This document shows, piece after piece, positions 45,101 through 60,100 of a stretch of DNA of 64,000 bases (position 1 is the first letter of the stretch; every line of letters starts with the position of its first letter). The notes beneath the pieces are model-generated. The model ran no database searches. It was not told where the DNA came from and saw only the letters and a program-made list of their open reading frames with translations. The DNA is from Apoda limacodes. Taxonomy: Eukaryota > Arthropoda > Insecta > Lepidoptera > Limacodidae. The translations under genes were made by a program, and so were the position numbers. Location: contig OX291550.1 in NCBI GenBank assembly GCA_946406115.1, forward strand, positions 28,062,722 to 28,126,721, written 5' to 3'.

Positions 45101-48100
45101 TGTACTTAGATAGATATACCTATATTTAGCAAGTACAGTAGTTGTTCATGCTAATATAGGTATATCTATCTATGGTACAAACAATAAAGTTGTTAAAAAT
45201 AGAGAAATTGAATTGAAAGTAGGGCGTCATACGAATGGGGTTTGTTAGCACAATAATTTTTTTTTTTTATATTAAAGTGTCCACCCTTGTCGCCGGCTTC
45301 AGGAAAAATAAAATTAAGATTCAAAATGTAAATGATGTTTAACCCCTAATTAACATTTTCTTTCTTTTTATACATAACATTTTTATCAACTATCACAACG
45401 GATACATTAATTTCATTCATACAGTCATCGCCTTTGATAAATCTGACAACGTCGAGAAGTTGTGGTGTTGCGACACAATATCTGACTGGCTGGAGAGCAC
45501 CCAACTAACATAGCATAATAGATATATGTGATGATAAACCGCCCCTCTCGCCGCACACCTTTCCTCACAATTGCAATGTCTAGACACTTTCGATGTTCGT
45601 CATAATGAAATTGTTGTTTAGGCTGTGCAACTACTATATATTTTAATTTGATAGAAATACTTTTGAAGGTTTAAGAGGACACCTATGCTGATTTAGGTTT
45701 CTTTGGCTCACTAGATCTTATATAGTTTTTTCTCAAAAATAGGATACAATATCACTTTTTTGACGTCAGTATAATATGCAAGGAATTCATAAACTACTAC
45801 CGTTTCGGAATCAAGATGGCGTTCTGGGGAAAAGAAACGGCGAAAGAAACTCTCCAGCTGTCGCTCTTTTCAATTATAATTATAACGATTTGTACATTTC
45901 CAAATATAAGTACTATGATAGCAACATTTTAGTTATTCCCATGCGTTTTAATCTATAAGATAGTCTTTAATTGAATAGTAAGCCTTTTTGACAAGTTTCT
46001 GTTTAACAAAATTTTTAAACTTTTTTAAATTCAGTTTACAAACTTCTGCAGGGATTTTGTTGTAAAAACGGACACATTGTCCTTTAAATGACTTATCAAT
46101 TTTCTTAAGTGTGGATCAGAGCCAGTTTGTGTCTATTTCTTGTATTTAGATTATGAACATCACTATTTTTTTTAAAAAGATTAATATGCTTATGAACATA
46201 CATTAAATTATCAAATATATATTGACCACGTAAAGTTAGTATATTGAACTCTTTAAAAATCCCTTAAAGAGTGTCAGTTAGATAAATTGTATATTGCTCG
46301 AATAGACCTCTTCTGCTGTACAAATATTGTCTATATATCAGCTGCGTGTCACCATAATAAGATACCATAGGACATCATGCTATGAAAGTAACTAAAATAT
46401 ACTAGCCGGGCTGTGGATTCGTCTGTAAGTTGATGAATCTTTTTAACCGCAAAAGCTGCAGAACTAAGTCTATTCGCCAATCCAGCTATGTGTGGGCCCC
46501 ATTTAAGTTTTGCATCTAAAGTAATGCCTAAGAATACAGCGCTATCTACAACATCTAATTGCTCCCCATTTATAAGTACAATAGTTCTTACTTGACTAAC
46601 ATTTGGCGTTAAGAATTTAATAAATTTAGTTTACTTACTGTTTAAAAGCAAATTATTCATATTCATATTGAACCAGTGGACAACTTTAGACAGACAGTTG
46701 TTTACATTATCTAGAACTGTTTCGCGTCTTTTAACTCTTAACAAAAGTGATGTGTCATCTGCGAACAACACTATCTCGTGATTGTTTTTAACGACCTCCG
46801 GCAGATCATTAATGTATATAAGAAATAGGAATGGCCCCAGGATGGAGCCCTGTGGAACGCCCATTTTAATTTTAGATCCAGGGGCGCGCTTCCCTTTTAT
46901 AACAACTGTCTGAATCCTATTGTCCAGGTACGAGCTAATGAGTTTAAGTGCAGTACCCCTTATATCATAGTGTTGCAATTTCCTAATTAGGGTTTCATGT
47001 TGGACGCAATCAAATGCCTTGGATAGATCACAAAAAACACCCAAGGCATCCATTGAATCCTCCCATGCATCAAATATGTGCTGGATAAGCTAAACGCCAG
47101 TGTCGGTTTTTGACCGACCTTTTGTGAACCCAAACTTTTTGCAAGTCAGTTGTGAATTAAAATGACTACTTATTTGATTTAAGTTCAGTTTTTCTAAGAT
47201 TTTAATGAAAATAGGTAGTATAGAGATAGGTCTAATGTTAGAGAGGTCAGTAGTACCACCTGATTTAAATATAGGTATAATTTTACTGTATTTCATTAAA
47301 TCAGGAAATACACCACAATCAATAGATTTATTAAATATTATAGCTAGTTGGGGAGCAATCACAGAAATTATGTTTTTTACTAAGGTAACTGAATGGCCCC
47401 AAAGGTCAGCTGTATTTTTTATTTTTAGAGAATTAAATGCTTTGATAACATCATTATGATTTACATGTCTAAATTTAAATTCTTTGGGCATTCATTTACA
47501 TTTTCTTTTAACAGAGCCTCTGCTATTAATGGAGATGAGTTTAGTGAGTTGGTAGTTGAGAATGGAATATGCAGGAAAAATTTATTGAACAATGAGGCAA
47601 TATCTGTTTCTGAGTTAAAAATAGTCCCATTAACTTCTAGACAATAATCAGTTTTATGAGATTTTGATTTTCCAGCCTCAGCATTAATAATACTCCAAGT
47701 AGTTTTTATTTAATCATTACTATTTTTAATTTTTTCACTTAAAAAACGTGATTTTGCTATACGACAGATTACTTTCAATAATTTAGAGTATTTTTTTAAC
47801 ATAATCATTAAATTTCTCACTTATCTTTTAACTTTTAACACTTAACTTTCTTTCACTATATAACTCATACTCATCACTAAAAACTTTAAAAAACATATTA
47901 TATTGTGTATTTGGATCATTATTTTCGACAAGAGACGGAATTTTTAACAATAATTTATTTTTAAATATCTCCAAGTGTCGTTTAATTTTAGGTCTTATAA
48001 CAATTTTTTCCTTACATTTATTCTCCGTTAACAATTCAATTTGCACTAACTGCCCACAATGGTCAGAAGTAAGGTTATTTATAATATTTTTAATTGTAAT

Positions 48101-51100
48101 TGTAATACAATCTGTAAAAATATTATCTATGTATGTTGCTGTATTGGCTGTTATTCTAGTCGGTGATAGAAATATATTTTTACAGTTGAATGATTGAAAT
48201 AGACATTTTAATTTTATACCTAAGGAGGACTTTTCTATTAAGAAATCTATATTAAAATCTCCGCAAACAAAAACTTTTTTTTTTTTACAAATAATGGATA
48301 GAGCCTCCTCCATTTTATTTTCAAAAATCACTAACAATAATGAAATCGTTAAAACGAAAGGCTGTTTCGCATATGCAATAACCAGTTTTTGAAAAACTGT
48401 GGTTACTTCTCATAAACGAGGATTAAGTGACTTTTCGCTACACACTCACCGCCGTCACACACCAGTGCACTTTAAATATAAACAAAAAAAATGTTAAGTG
48501 CGAGTTTGGCTATGAGTTTGTATCAATCTTAATTACCTAAACAAAACAAACAAACAAACAAAATTTTTTATTTAGCAAACACACACATACAAATATTAAA
48601 ACAAAAAAATAAAAGAAAAAAAAATTATGTACCAAAAAAGAGTGCATGAGCTAAATGGGCCTCCCCCTCAGCATGATATGTACCCGTGTAGGTACAATAC
48701 TGATTTTCAGTGGGAGCCCTTACTGCATCACTTCACGGACATTAGTGAATGACAAAACAATAGCACCTATAAATATTTAATTACTATACTATCCTATATA
48801 TATTTAAATTGCCTACCTAAATAAAAAAATAACAAAAATAAAATATTTACAAAATCACTAATTTAAAGAGAAAGAGAAGAGAAGAAAACGATAAAGGCAA
48901 AAGAGGTTGTACACACTTAGACTTTTGCCTCTTTAAAGGAGCCTATATTAAAATAGACAAAAAAAAATAAAAAAAAAAAAATAATTATATATTATCTATG
49001 ATACAAATGGTGGTTAATGGTTATATCCTTCAACTTGTTGATTTTGTGATATATCCTTAACATGCTGATTACCAACAGGTGATAATAATTTAAGTGATAA
49101 CATATATCATCGTAACATATATTCTATGCAAATGGGCATAATTATTAGAAACTGAGTGAAAATATAGGTAAGTGTCGGATTGAACTGCTAATCTTTTAGA
49201 TTTATTAGTTACTACACTACTGTCCCGCCCCGGCTTCGCACGGATAGCACTTAGTATCCACGGCCGGATGACCTTACAATCAAATCTTTTTGACCCTTTT
49301 TTTAAATCATCTTTTTTTACATAAAAGTCACCAAATCTACCCCAAATGATTGTAAAATTTGTTATTACGTCAAAAAGTGATCCTACGTTTAATATAATAG
49401 TTTCTTTTTTACCTCCTTTCTTTGACATAGATCATGGACGGAGACGCTTATGAATGGGAGGTACGACAGATGTTTTTTATATATGTATTTAAAATATTGC
49501 TCAGTATACTTTATTCATGACTTCCTTAGAATTGTGGGGAAAACAGGACATATTGAGTTTAGACAACAGTCATACGTGACAATACGCGTAATATGAGCCG
49601 GCTTGTTTAATTTTGAACGCCTGTGTCAATCCTACCATCCTGGCGTAGCCTTATAATTACGCCCTCGTTGAATTAATAAATATAAATTTATATATTTATT
49701 TTGTACATTACAATTGAGTAACAATTGTTAACTTACCCTGTGGGCTTACCTATTATAACTTAGGGTTTTTTTACACACCCCATTTTGAGAGATGTAGTTA
49801 GATAGGTGTTTGAAAAATGATTATAGGTTTCTGATAAACTTTTTCTCTAGAATATATATTTTGCTATTAATTTGCTTCCAAAGTTAAAGAATTCTTATCC
49901 CCCCCCCCCCTTTTCAAGACAAAACTTTATGGATTAAAATATGTTTTTTTGAACAACAGTGAGTATTACTTGCATCTTGAGGATTGTTTATACAAAATAC
50001 AATTATAATACAATTCTGATAAAATACAATGCAATTTAAATTAAATAAGGAATCTAATTTTTTCTTTTTTATTTAGGCTACAAGGCCTTAATTCTTGCCC
50101 TAGAAGCTAGCCCTTTAAGCCAATTAGCCATTAGGTATCAAGCTAACTGTTTCGATTATCATGCTTAAATGTGTGTTTCTTCTTTCAAAATTAAATTAAT
50201 TAATTTGAGTATCTTTGAATAATAAAAAGGAATATAGAACTCGGGACTTATGCAGTTCTAGTATCTACATCAATATAACGAACACACAAATCTTCATAGC
50301 ATTAAGAAATAAATTATAAACATACATATAGTAATAATCTCACTTGAACACTTAGAAGAATACATAAATTCCATACTATCAATGTAAATAATTATTTATT
50401 TTTACAGCAAGAATGGCCTTTATTTAACATTCTTATTGGAGCCGCTCGAAGCCGGGGCGAATGGTTACTGATATGATAGTGACAAATCTATACTGTGTAT
50501 GACATTTATATAAACATAATAAAACGACTGACTGTCTATTTAATATCCCTATGGTAGCTGCACAGATCCTGGGCGATACAATATGATAGTAGGAAAACTA
50601 CGCTCTGTGTGACATTTACTTACAAATTTTAAAGCCGACGAAGCCGGGGCTTATCGTTAATGATATGATAGTGAAAAAATTGTACTGTGGCATTAACTTA
50701 TATGAAGCTAATAATGATGTGATGTTTTCAAAAAGTGTCATTTGATTGTCAACCGTTGAAATAAACACAAATTGATCTGAATGTGAAGTTACAGTTCATA
50801 AACAACGGCGAATGAAAGCCGGACCGATATAGCGTGAACTGTGATGATGCGTGGGTGTGTTTAATGTGACATGTATCGGGAGTAGGGTAAAGTGCATAGT
50901 CGCACAACTAGTAGAAAAGTGGCGACGATTTTTTTGAAGTGAAAACTTCTTTAGCGGCGTTGTGCACTTTTTTTGGTATGGGTAAAAATGATAAACTCGC
51001 GTCAGGTCATGTGTCCTAATCGTGGAAATTCGTAAGACGGAAACCGTAATGCCACGCCTATTATAATTTTTATTGAAGTGAAAACTTCTTTAGCGGCGTT

Positions 51101-54100
51101 GTGCACTTTTTTTGGTATGGGTAAAAAATGATAAACTCGCGTCAGGTCACGTGTCCTAATCGTGGAAATTCGTAAGACGGAAACCGTAATGCCACGCCTA
51201 TTTTAATTTTTATTTTTAGTATTCGCGATTATGAGTAGTACAGGGAGGTTGGATATGGAATTTTAATTCTATGACAGATTGCGATGTCAAATATACTACG
51301 TCAAAAATGTAAATAAACAAACATTATTGAAGTGAAAACTTCTTTAGCGGCGTTGTGCACTTTTTTTGGTATGGGTAAAAAATTATAAACTCGCGTCAGG
51401 TCACGTGTCCTAATCGTGGAAATTCGTAAGACGGAAACCGTAATGCCACGCCTATTATAATTTTTATTTTTAGTATTCGCGATTATGAGTAGTACAGGGA
51501 GGTTGGATATGGAATTTTAATTCTATGACAGATTGCGATGTCAAATATACTACGTCAAAAATGTAAATAAACAAACATTATTGAAGTGAAAACTTCTTTA
51601 GCGGCGTTGTGCACTTTTTTTGGTATGGGTAAAAAATTATAAACTCGCGTCAGGTCACGTGTCCTAATCGTGGAAATTCGTAAGACGGAAACCGTAATGC
51701 CACGCCTATTATAATTTTTATTTTTAGTATTCGCGATTATGAGTAGTACAGGGAGGTTGGATATGGAATTTTAATTCTATGACAGATTGCGATGTCAAAT
51801 ATACTACGTCAAAAATGTAAATAAACAAACATTATTATTTCTTGACAATGTCTTGTGACATATTTGAGTGTTAAGCGCGAATCGTGTGTATAGGTTTTCA
51901 CTTCTGCCGGCACTCCCGGAGTGCAACTCGTTTTTTTTTGTGAAACATAAATACACAACACTACGCCACTATTAGACCACCCTACAATAAGTGTGCATAG
52001 TCGATACTCGCTGCCGAGTGTCGTTAAGATATCTTTGATATAGCACTACTGGTTTCCATTGCAACTCCACTTTGATACAAATTATTATATATAAAGTTAT
52101 TATATATAACCAACAATTAAGACAAGTCAGAGGAGCCCACAGGCGATGGGCTTACTTTTAGCAATAGAGAAGTCTTTGTTTCTACTTTCCACCTCCATCA
52201 TCACACTTTCAAACTTAATAGTATCTTAATATTAATGCAATATACTAGTAAATAGCCTTAAAGAACGCATCACTTAAGGCCAATAGGGAGGGAGGGAGAG
52301 ACCCGACCCTAATCCGTTACTTTCGCATTTATAATATGAGTATACATACCGCGATAACAGCGCGTTCTAAGCAGCAAAATGTCTATAATTTAGTTATATT
52401 TAATGTACTGAAGTTTTGTTTGAACAAATCTTAATCGATGCATCTTAATGAAAAACATGTTACCCATATGATACTTATACTAAAGTATTTCTGCATGTAT
52501 TTCAGTATGTTACATTTTCACGGCTAACCGCTGAACTGATCGTGATGAATTTAACAAAATGATAACCGGCGTCCGGTGGAAGGCCATTACGTATTATTAT
52601 ATAAATAAATTTTAGTAAAAATTCTAATTCTACGCGGGAAGAACATTGCGAAACAGCTTAATTAATGATTTCTATAAAACCCGAAATAAGGAATATTGTT
52701 CTATTCTTTTGTGTATTTTTTTTTATTTGGTCGATTAATATTTTTAGAAACATGGTCACACTAATGCGGATGCAAAATGTAGTACTAGTGAATGCACCTT
52801 AATGCTTGCAGTCATAATTGGCGAGCGATATTAAAGGGATCCCAACTGGCATCCGTCCAAGATGTTCTGTTACAAGACGAATGAACTATTTTTCATCATT
52901 TACGCGAACGCATATTTGTGGTTTTCTTTATGACTGTGTGTGGCTGAAATTGGAGCATTATAAAGATTAATGACCTCGTCGTCGGTAAAATGTAATTATT
53001 TGGTTAACTGACGGTTAAATAGTAAAAAAACAGAACTAGCCAAGTTCAGGTCGATTAATATAACAACGGTTTATAAAATGTATACTAGTATGTTTTTTGT
53101 GTCTCTTTAGCAGTTCCTTTATTTGGTATCATACGTCTCTTTAGTAGTTCCTCATTCATTAATTACTGAGCATCATGCGTAGTTAATTTGGTGAAGGCAA
53201 CGTTTGTGAAGTCCAAAATCCTCATTTGACCCGTGTAATGGACTTATAGCACTGATTGCCTTTGCCGGTGCCCCATCAATAGGAATGAATGAAAGCTGGT
53301 AACCGGGTCATGGAGTTCTCTGTATCTTTTATATTCAATGTGACTTTCTTGGGATAAGATAATAGCGTTGTCAACTTCTGCACCAGAGGTTTAAGGGGTT
53401 ATTTAAAACGCAAGTCAACTAAAGCTATTCTTCGTTTCTGTAGGTGTTTGGTTATACATAACACCATTGTCTTGTTTGTTATCTAGCAGGAAGGGCCGGA
53501 GTGTCCATGACCTCACCGCCATTTGGGCCAAATGAGATATTATTACCCCATGGAAATAACGGAAATGCTAAGATATAAAGATATGTTTAATATATTAATG
53601 TTCCACACAACAAATTATCTAAATAATACCTACCTAGGTAAAGCGCAAGAGAAAGGTAGAACTGCTTTTTGATTAAATTTGAAGAAGTAAAATTATTCTA
53701 GCATTGTAAAACAAAACTTGAAAAAATTATTTAAAATTAATTAATTTAACTTAAGCAAGAATCAAGAATGGCTTATCGAAGGTGTTTGTTCCTAAATTTT
53801 TATATTTAACCAAATGCAAAATGTCCATAACCTAAGTTTAACTTAACTCTAATTACAGAAGAGAAACAAATAAATACTATCTTTTGATGCTTAAGCAAGT
53901 TAATTATTTTATAGTAAAATAAATTACGGATGCTTGAGCTAGCATGAATTTTTTATCAAGCTTTGCTCCGCTTTAGTACTACCAGAATGTACATTACATG
54001 ATCAAAATACATACAATTAAACATTAAATCTTTGGTCTTCTTCGATTAAGGCCCTTAGTTACATACAAGCTGCTAGCGTGGTTCAGTGGTCGATGTGAGA

Positions 54101-57100
54101 TTTGTTTAAATGTTAGTTATAAACGCGAAACGGAATCGGAAATCGGAAAAAACGTTTTGTAGTACACGTTAATGAGAAGGAAGAATATATTTTGTGTTTA
54201 AGTTTATTAAGTACATTTATCTATTAATGTATATATGTGCTGTTTCTTGGTTACAGTCTGAAAAAGGTTTATAGGGGCAGAAAATTTTAAAAAAAGGCCC
54301 TGAATATTCGTTGAAACTGAAAGTCCGATTTCTTTGAGATTTTATTATTAGCACAAATTTTGATTCAGTTTAGTTGTACAGAGGTTTTACTGCTGTCTTG
54401 AAACCGGTCATTTTTAATTTGTACGAAAAATATATTGGTTTATTACGGCCGGCCGACCTCTCTTTTGCGCAATGTCGCTTTTTCTCTTATACAATAAAGA
54501 AGCCATCATGATTTTCATGTGATTCCTTATAAAAAATCTAAACGGAACCCTATTACGGTATCTCGTCTGTCTGTACAAGAGTAAAGACGAATTTTCACAT
54601 AAATTCACTGTACTACAAAACCATAGTGTGGTAAAAAAATGAACAAGGCCATCTATTACTCATTTGGGAAACTAAAATTCTAATAAAAAAATCAGTCTTT
54701 AATTTGTATGCAAAGTTAATTTTTGCCTTTTTCTAATTGAATTAGGCGAATAATAAAATCTTACTCTGGACAAGAAACAACATCAGATATTACTTCGGTT
54801 TATAATTATAAAAATAATTAATGACTCGACTCCATGTTATTAAACCAGCGTATATTATAAATGTGTAATTTTCACTTTAACTTAAGGATTTGTTTATAAA
54901 TTAACTACAGCGCCTATCGGATTCTAGCGTTTTTATAAACCATCGTCTCGACAAAGCTATTGTGCAAATATATCCTCAACAGACGCACTAACTATAACAA
55001 TATATATTCTTCCTTATCCTTTTTTTCCTTCCTTTTATTTAATGTAATCATAGGCCGTCATAATATCATTCTAATATTTATATACCTAAACAATTAGGTG
55101 CAAACGTTATGTATGTGAGTTTCCTTATTATAAGCGATAAAAACATTTTTTGATGTTTTTGTTATAATTTTCAGGTCTTCATAATAAAGGAGGGCGTACA
55201 GTATCGGATAAGGATCGACTTTATTGTTCAGCGTGAAATCGTGCATGGCCTCAAATACATCCAGAAGACCTACAGGCTTGGCGTACCAGGTAAGGGCTTA
55301 AGAACAGTAAACCAATAATGCTTAATTGGGGAATTTCCTCAAGTTAAAAAGTAAATAACTAGTCAGATCAAAATCACAGGTCTGCTACTAACTAATGTCC
55401 TTCGCCAGTATAATGAATTTATTTATACTAAAAAACCGAATTTATATATACGTTCACTTTTATGCGAAATTACGTTTTACAATTTGTATGCATCATTTCT
55501 TTTTGATATTATCAGAAAACATTTTAAAAGAAAAAGAATTTTCTGTCAGTTTTTAAACAAACTCTTCTAGTTATTATTTTGCTGTCTTTTTCATGCATTT
55601 TACATGGATAAGCACCTGGTATGTATGTAGAATAATTAATTATTTGGACTAAAATGTACTACAAATATTAGTAGCGTATGCATGGGCGTAGCCAGCTTCT
55701 GAGCTAGGGTGGGGCATATATAGTAGAAAATGTTGCAACAATTTTCTGAAGTCTAAAGGTTTTAGGCACTTTGGGTGGTGTAGGTTTGGGCAGCTTGGTG
55801 TTCCTGGCTACGCCCTAGAGCGTATGTTTTACCATAGTATAGTTAAAGGAGAACTTAGTCGACACTCACTCTCACACACTAATAATTACTCGCTGCCGAT
55901 CATCACGCACGCTGTGCCGTCCGAGTGATTGTATTAACTTTTAAGGCGACACTATAGACTATAATATCCCAAAATGGTCTAACCTATTCGTTCTAGATTC
56001 AAGAAGTAGCACATACAACAGATCTAAAAAAATACATTAGGGAAAAGCCATAATGAAAAAGAAAAATAAATATATAAATAATAAATCATAAATCGATATT
56101 TAGTTTATTAACTGGGTTCAGTTAAAATACTTTAATTAGGTATTGTTTTATATAAAAAAAAAATCTCCTAGAATTTTAAATATAAAGTGTAGTTTGTTTA
56201 AATAAATTAAAAACTTGAAAAAAAGACCAGGAAAATACGTGTCGCACTACGCGTACGTAACATAACACGTGATATGCAAATTTCAGCCTTCTGACAGCAC
56301 GCTATAAATGATTTTAGTTTGCTTTCGTTTATCATCTACTATCGTCTCCTTAAGGACGGACTAAGTTACAGTAGTATTCTCCTTATACTATGGTTTGGGT
56401 AACACAAAATGCGTTCTCGACCTTCACTTCGTTAGGATTCCGATCATGCATAACTGGTGAATCGATTTGTGAAGTAGTATGTCGCATATTAATGTACTTC
56501 TATTGTTTGCTGTATGTGAGTTCTGACATGTGTAATAAAACTCAAGGTTTCGGTTTACAAACGTACCTGGTGCTAGACCGCAGAAGAACTTTTAGTCTAC
56601 AAGTTTTATACATCGAACCATTCTGATAAAAAATGTAGGCCCGTAACAATGCTATACATATTAATATTTAGTTACTGCTTTTACATTGCATTGCGGTTTG
56701 TGCCCCCATCGTGTGAGGTTGGAACCAAAGTAAATCCTATACTAATATTATAAATGTGAAAGTTTGTATGTCTGGATGGATGTTGGTAACTCAATCACGC
56801 TTCAACCACTTGACGGATCGGGATAAAACTTGGCATACATATAGGTTTAGTCCTGAAATAGCGTATAGGCTAATTTTCATCCCTAAAAATTCAAAAGTTC
56901 CTGTGAGAATAACATAACAGTTTTAAACGAACTATTGCTACACCTATAGCATGCTATGGCAATTCATTGGTATAACTAATTAATTCATGAATTTGAGCTA
57001 ATTTAGGAGTTCCACGTCGATAACCGAATTTAGGGCGGGCGGAGCAAAGTCTATTAATAATAATAAATAAATATTTTTGGATATTACACACAGCGCCGTT

Positions 57101-60100
57101 TGATCCCAAGCGAGCAAAGCTTGTGCTGTGAATACCAGACAACGGATACAAATACATATATAAATACATACATATTATACATAAAAAAAATGTAGTCTCA
57201 AGACAAACACTAATGATAAATGTTTGACTTGTGCTGTAATCGAACCCACGCCTCTTGATTCAGCAGTCCGGTCATTACCGACTGAGCTACTGCGCCGACA
57301 GTCACTTTCGCCTATCGTTAACAGTTATGTCACTCGAATATGACTCAGTCATTAGATCTGTCAGGAATTACCAGAATTTTATATCTAAATACTATAACTC
57401 CTTAAAGGCTGGCAGTATTTCCTTGTTGAATTATATTATTAATAATAATAATTTTAATTATATTTCAACTTGGAACAGGTTTTTAATTGGTAGTTTTTAT
57501 TTTAGTAAAATATTAGTTCTTAATTTAATTTTAATTTTATAAATTGTTGACTTTGTTTAATATTTTCAGTTGCTAAATAAATATTTTATGTCATTCCTCC
57601 TTTACATTTTTGAATATTGCCAAAAAATGGAAACTTCTAGACTCCTGATTGCTTGCACAAAAGATCACGCAGAAACTAAAAGTGCAATCAGTTTTTATCG
57701 CTAACCGCTCTGTTATTGCTTGTATGTTAAAAACTAAACGCAACTAAAATGTGTCACATTTATGAGTCCAAAAATGCATTTTTAGGAGTTTTGTGCTGGT
57801 ATCAGTATTTGATGTGTAGTCAGATATCGTATCGACGACGCGTGTGTTGATAAGATGACCATTACTCACTTTGATAACGAAGCGTTGAATTCCATTTTAT
57901 GTAGACAAATAAGTAGTTTTTTTATATAATTAGTCTCTAGTAGTCTATTGCTGAAAATTGAAAATCTTTAAAAAATAGGTTGTAAATAAATTAACCGTCA
58001 CCTGAAATAGTGTCAAATCATTTGAGAATATTTCGAATTGTCTGATACGAGATGAAAGTTACATTTAGAATGTTTTTAAATTTATTAATACCATTTAAAC
58101 GTAATTAAAATTAAATTTAATTTGAATTATTTTTTTGATTACATACGTAGTAGCGGGCTACCTTAGTAACGTTAAAATAATAAAAAGTTTACTGGCACAA
58201 AAAACTCTGGTATAAAATCGGCAGTTACATTATACATACGTTAAAATATACATATATTAATATAAACATATGTTACAGCCACTTAAGTCCTGATACACTA
58301 TCTCAGAGGCAGCGATAGGCTCACCACCTGTCACGCAGGACTGGAGTGGTTGAACAAGTCAATATTGAGTGTAGAGAGTTTATATGTAATGGGGAAAATA
58401 AACGGAGCTAGCCATCTAGTATTCTAGTCTATGGATACAAACATACATGACGCGACTCTGTATGTTTAGGTATCTGTCTGTCGGGGGGCCGTTCAAGACC
58501 GACTTAGTCGAGTAGAGTTACGACTCGAACTATTAAAAAAACTAAACGTGTAGTGTGACTTTAGTTTAGTGAACCGAATTCGAAGCTATTTTCATATCTA
58601 TAACTTCGTTTTATTCAATAGTTCCTTGAGTTTTTTTAGCACAAAACGGCACAAAACTTTAGCAGGATCAGAATATAGAAAAAGTCAATATTTCGCTATC
58701 ATGTCTCCAGCCCCCCCCACTTTAAAATCGCTCTGACTGTCTGACTTTTAAAGCACAAAACTTTTAGTTGACGGCACAAAACGGCACAAAACTAGCACAA
58801 AACTAGCACAAAACTTTAAGCAAAACAGATCTAAAAAAGTTATCAAGTGGAGATTTCCGTATTATCATATCTATAATGTTTGTTTTTTATTATAACTCCT
58901 TGAGTTTTTTTAGCACAAAACTGCTGGCTTACGGCACAAAACGACTTCAGCAGGATCAGATTTAAGAAAAAGTCAATATTTCGCTATCATGTCTCCAGCC
59001 CCCCAATTTTAAAATCGTTCTAATGGGCTGAGTTTTAAAGCACAAAACTTTTGGTTTGCGGCACAAAACGGCACAAAACTTTAGCAGGATCAGATTTTAG
59101 AAAGAGTCAATATTTCCATATCATATCTCCAGCCCTCCACTTTAAAATCACTCTGACGGGCTGAGTTTTAAAGCACAAAACTTTTAGTTTGCGGCACAAA
59201 ACGGCACAAAACCAGCACAAAACTTTAAGCTAAACAGATCTTAAAAAAGTTATCAATAGGAGGTTTCTGTAGTATATTATCATACCTATAATTTTGTTTT
59301 TTCGATAACTCCTTGACTTTTTTTAGCGCAAAACTTCTGGTTTGCGGCACAAAACGGTACAAAACTAGCACAAAACTTCAGCATGATCGGATTTTAGAAA
59401 AAGTCAATATTTCGCTATCATGTCTCCAGCCCCCCCACATTAAAATCGGTCTGACTGGCTGAGTTTCAAAGCACAAAACTATAAGTTTGCAGCACAAGAC
59501 GGCACAAAACCAGCACAACAGATCTTAAAAAAGTTATCAAGGGGATGTTTCCGTATCATACATATAATTTTGCTTTTTCGATAACTCCTTGAGTTTTTTA
59601 GCCCAAAACTTCTGGTTTGCGGCACAAAACGGCACAAAGCTTTAGCAGTATCAGATTTTAGAAAGTCAATATTTTCATATCATGTCTCCAGACCCCCACA
59701 TTAAAATCGCTCTGACGGGCTGAGTTTCAAAGCACAAAACTTTTAGTTTGCAACACAAAACGACGCAAAACCAGCACAAAACTTCAAGCTAAACAGATCT
59801 TGGAAATGTAAAAGAGGGGGGGCTGCCGTGTCTCCAGCCCCCCCATTTTATTTCTTTGATACATCCTCGGGTTTTGCGGCACAAAACTTTTACTCTACGG
59901 CACAAAACTAGCACAATACTTGTGAAATATAATAATAAGTATAAGTGATAGTGATCGTCAAGTATCGATCTGGCTAATTTGACCAGATGGCTGCGACATA
60001 CATACGAATTTTTGTATAATTTTTCAAATTTATTTCTTTATAATTACAGTTGACAAGATGACTCATATGGTGGGTTCTTACCCTCCGAAAACGGAGATAC

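Noticed and set aside
47205..47647. Plus-strand frames across the CR1/jockey-like element
   Set aside because: Antisense shadows of the reverse transcriptase.
57237..57297. tRNA gene on the minus strand (also 12685-12748)
   Set aside because: A and B boxes are present, but the acceptor stems do not pair and a SINE body and tail follow, so these are SINE heads.
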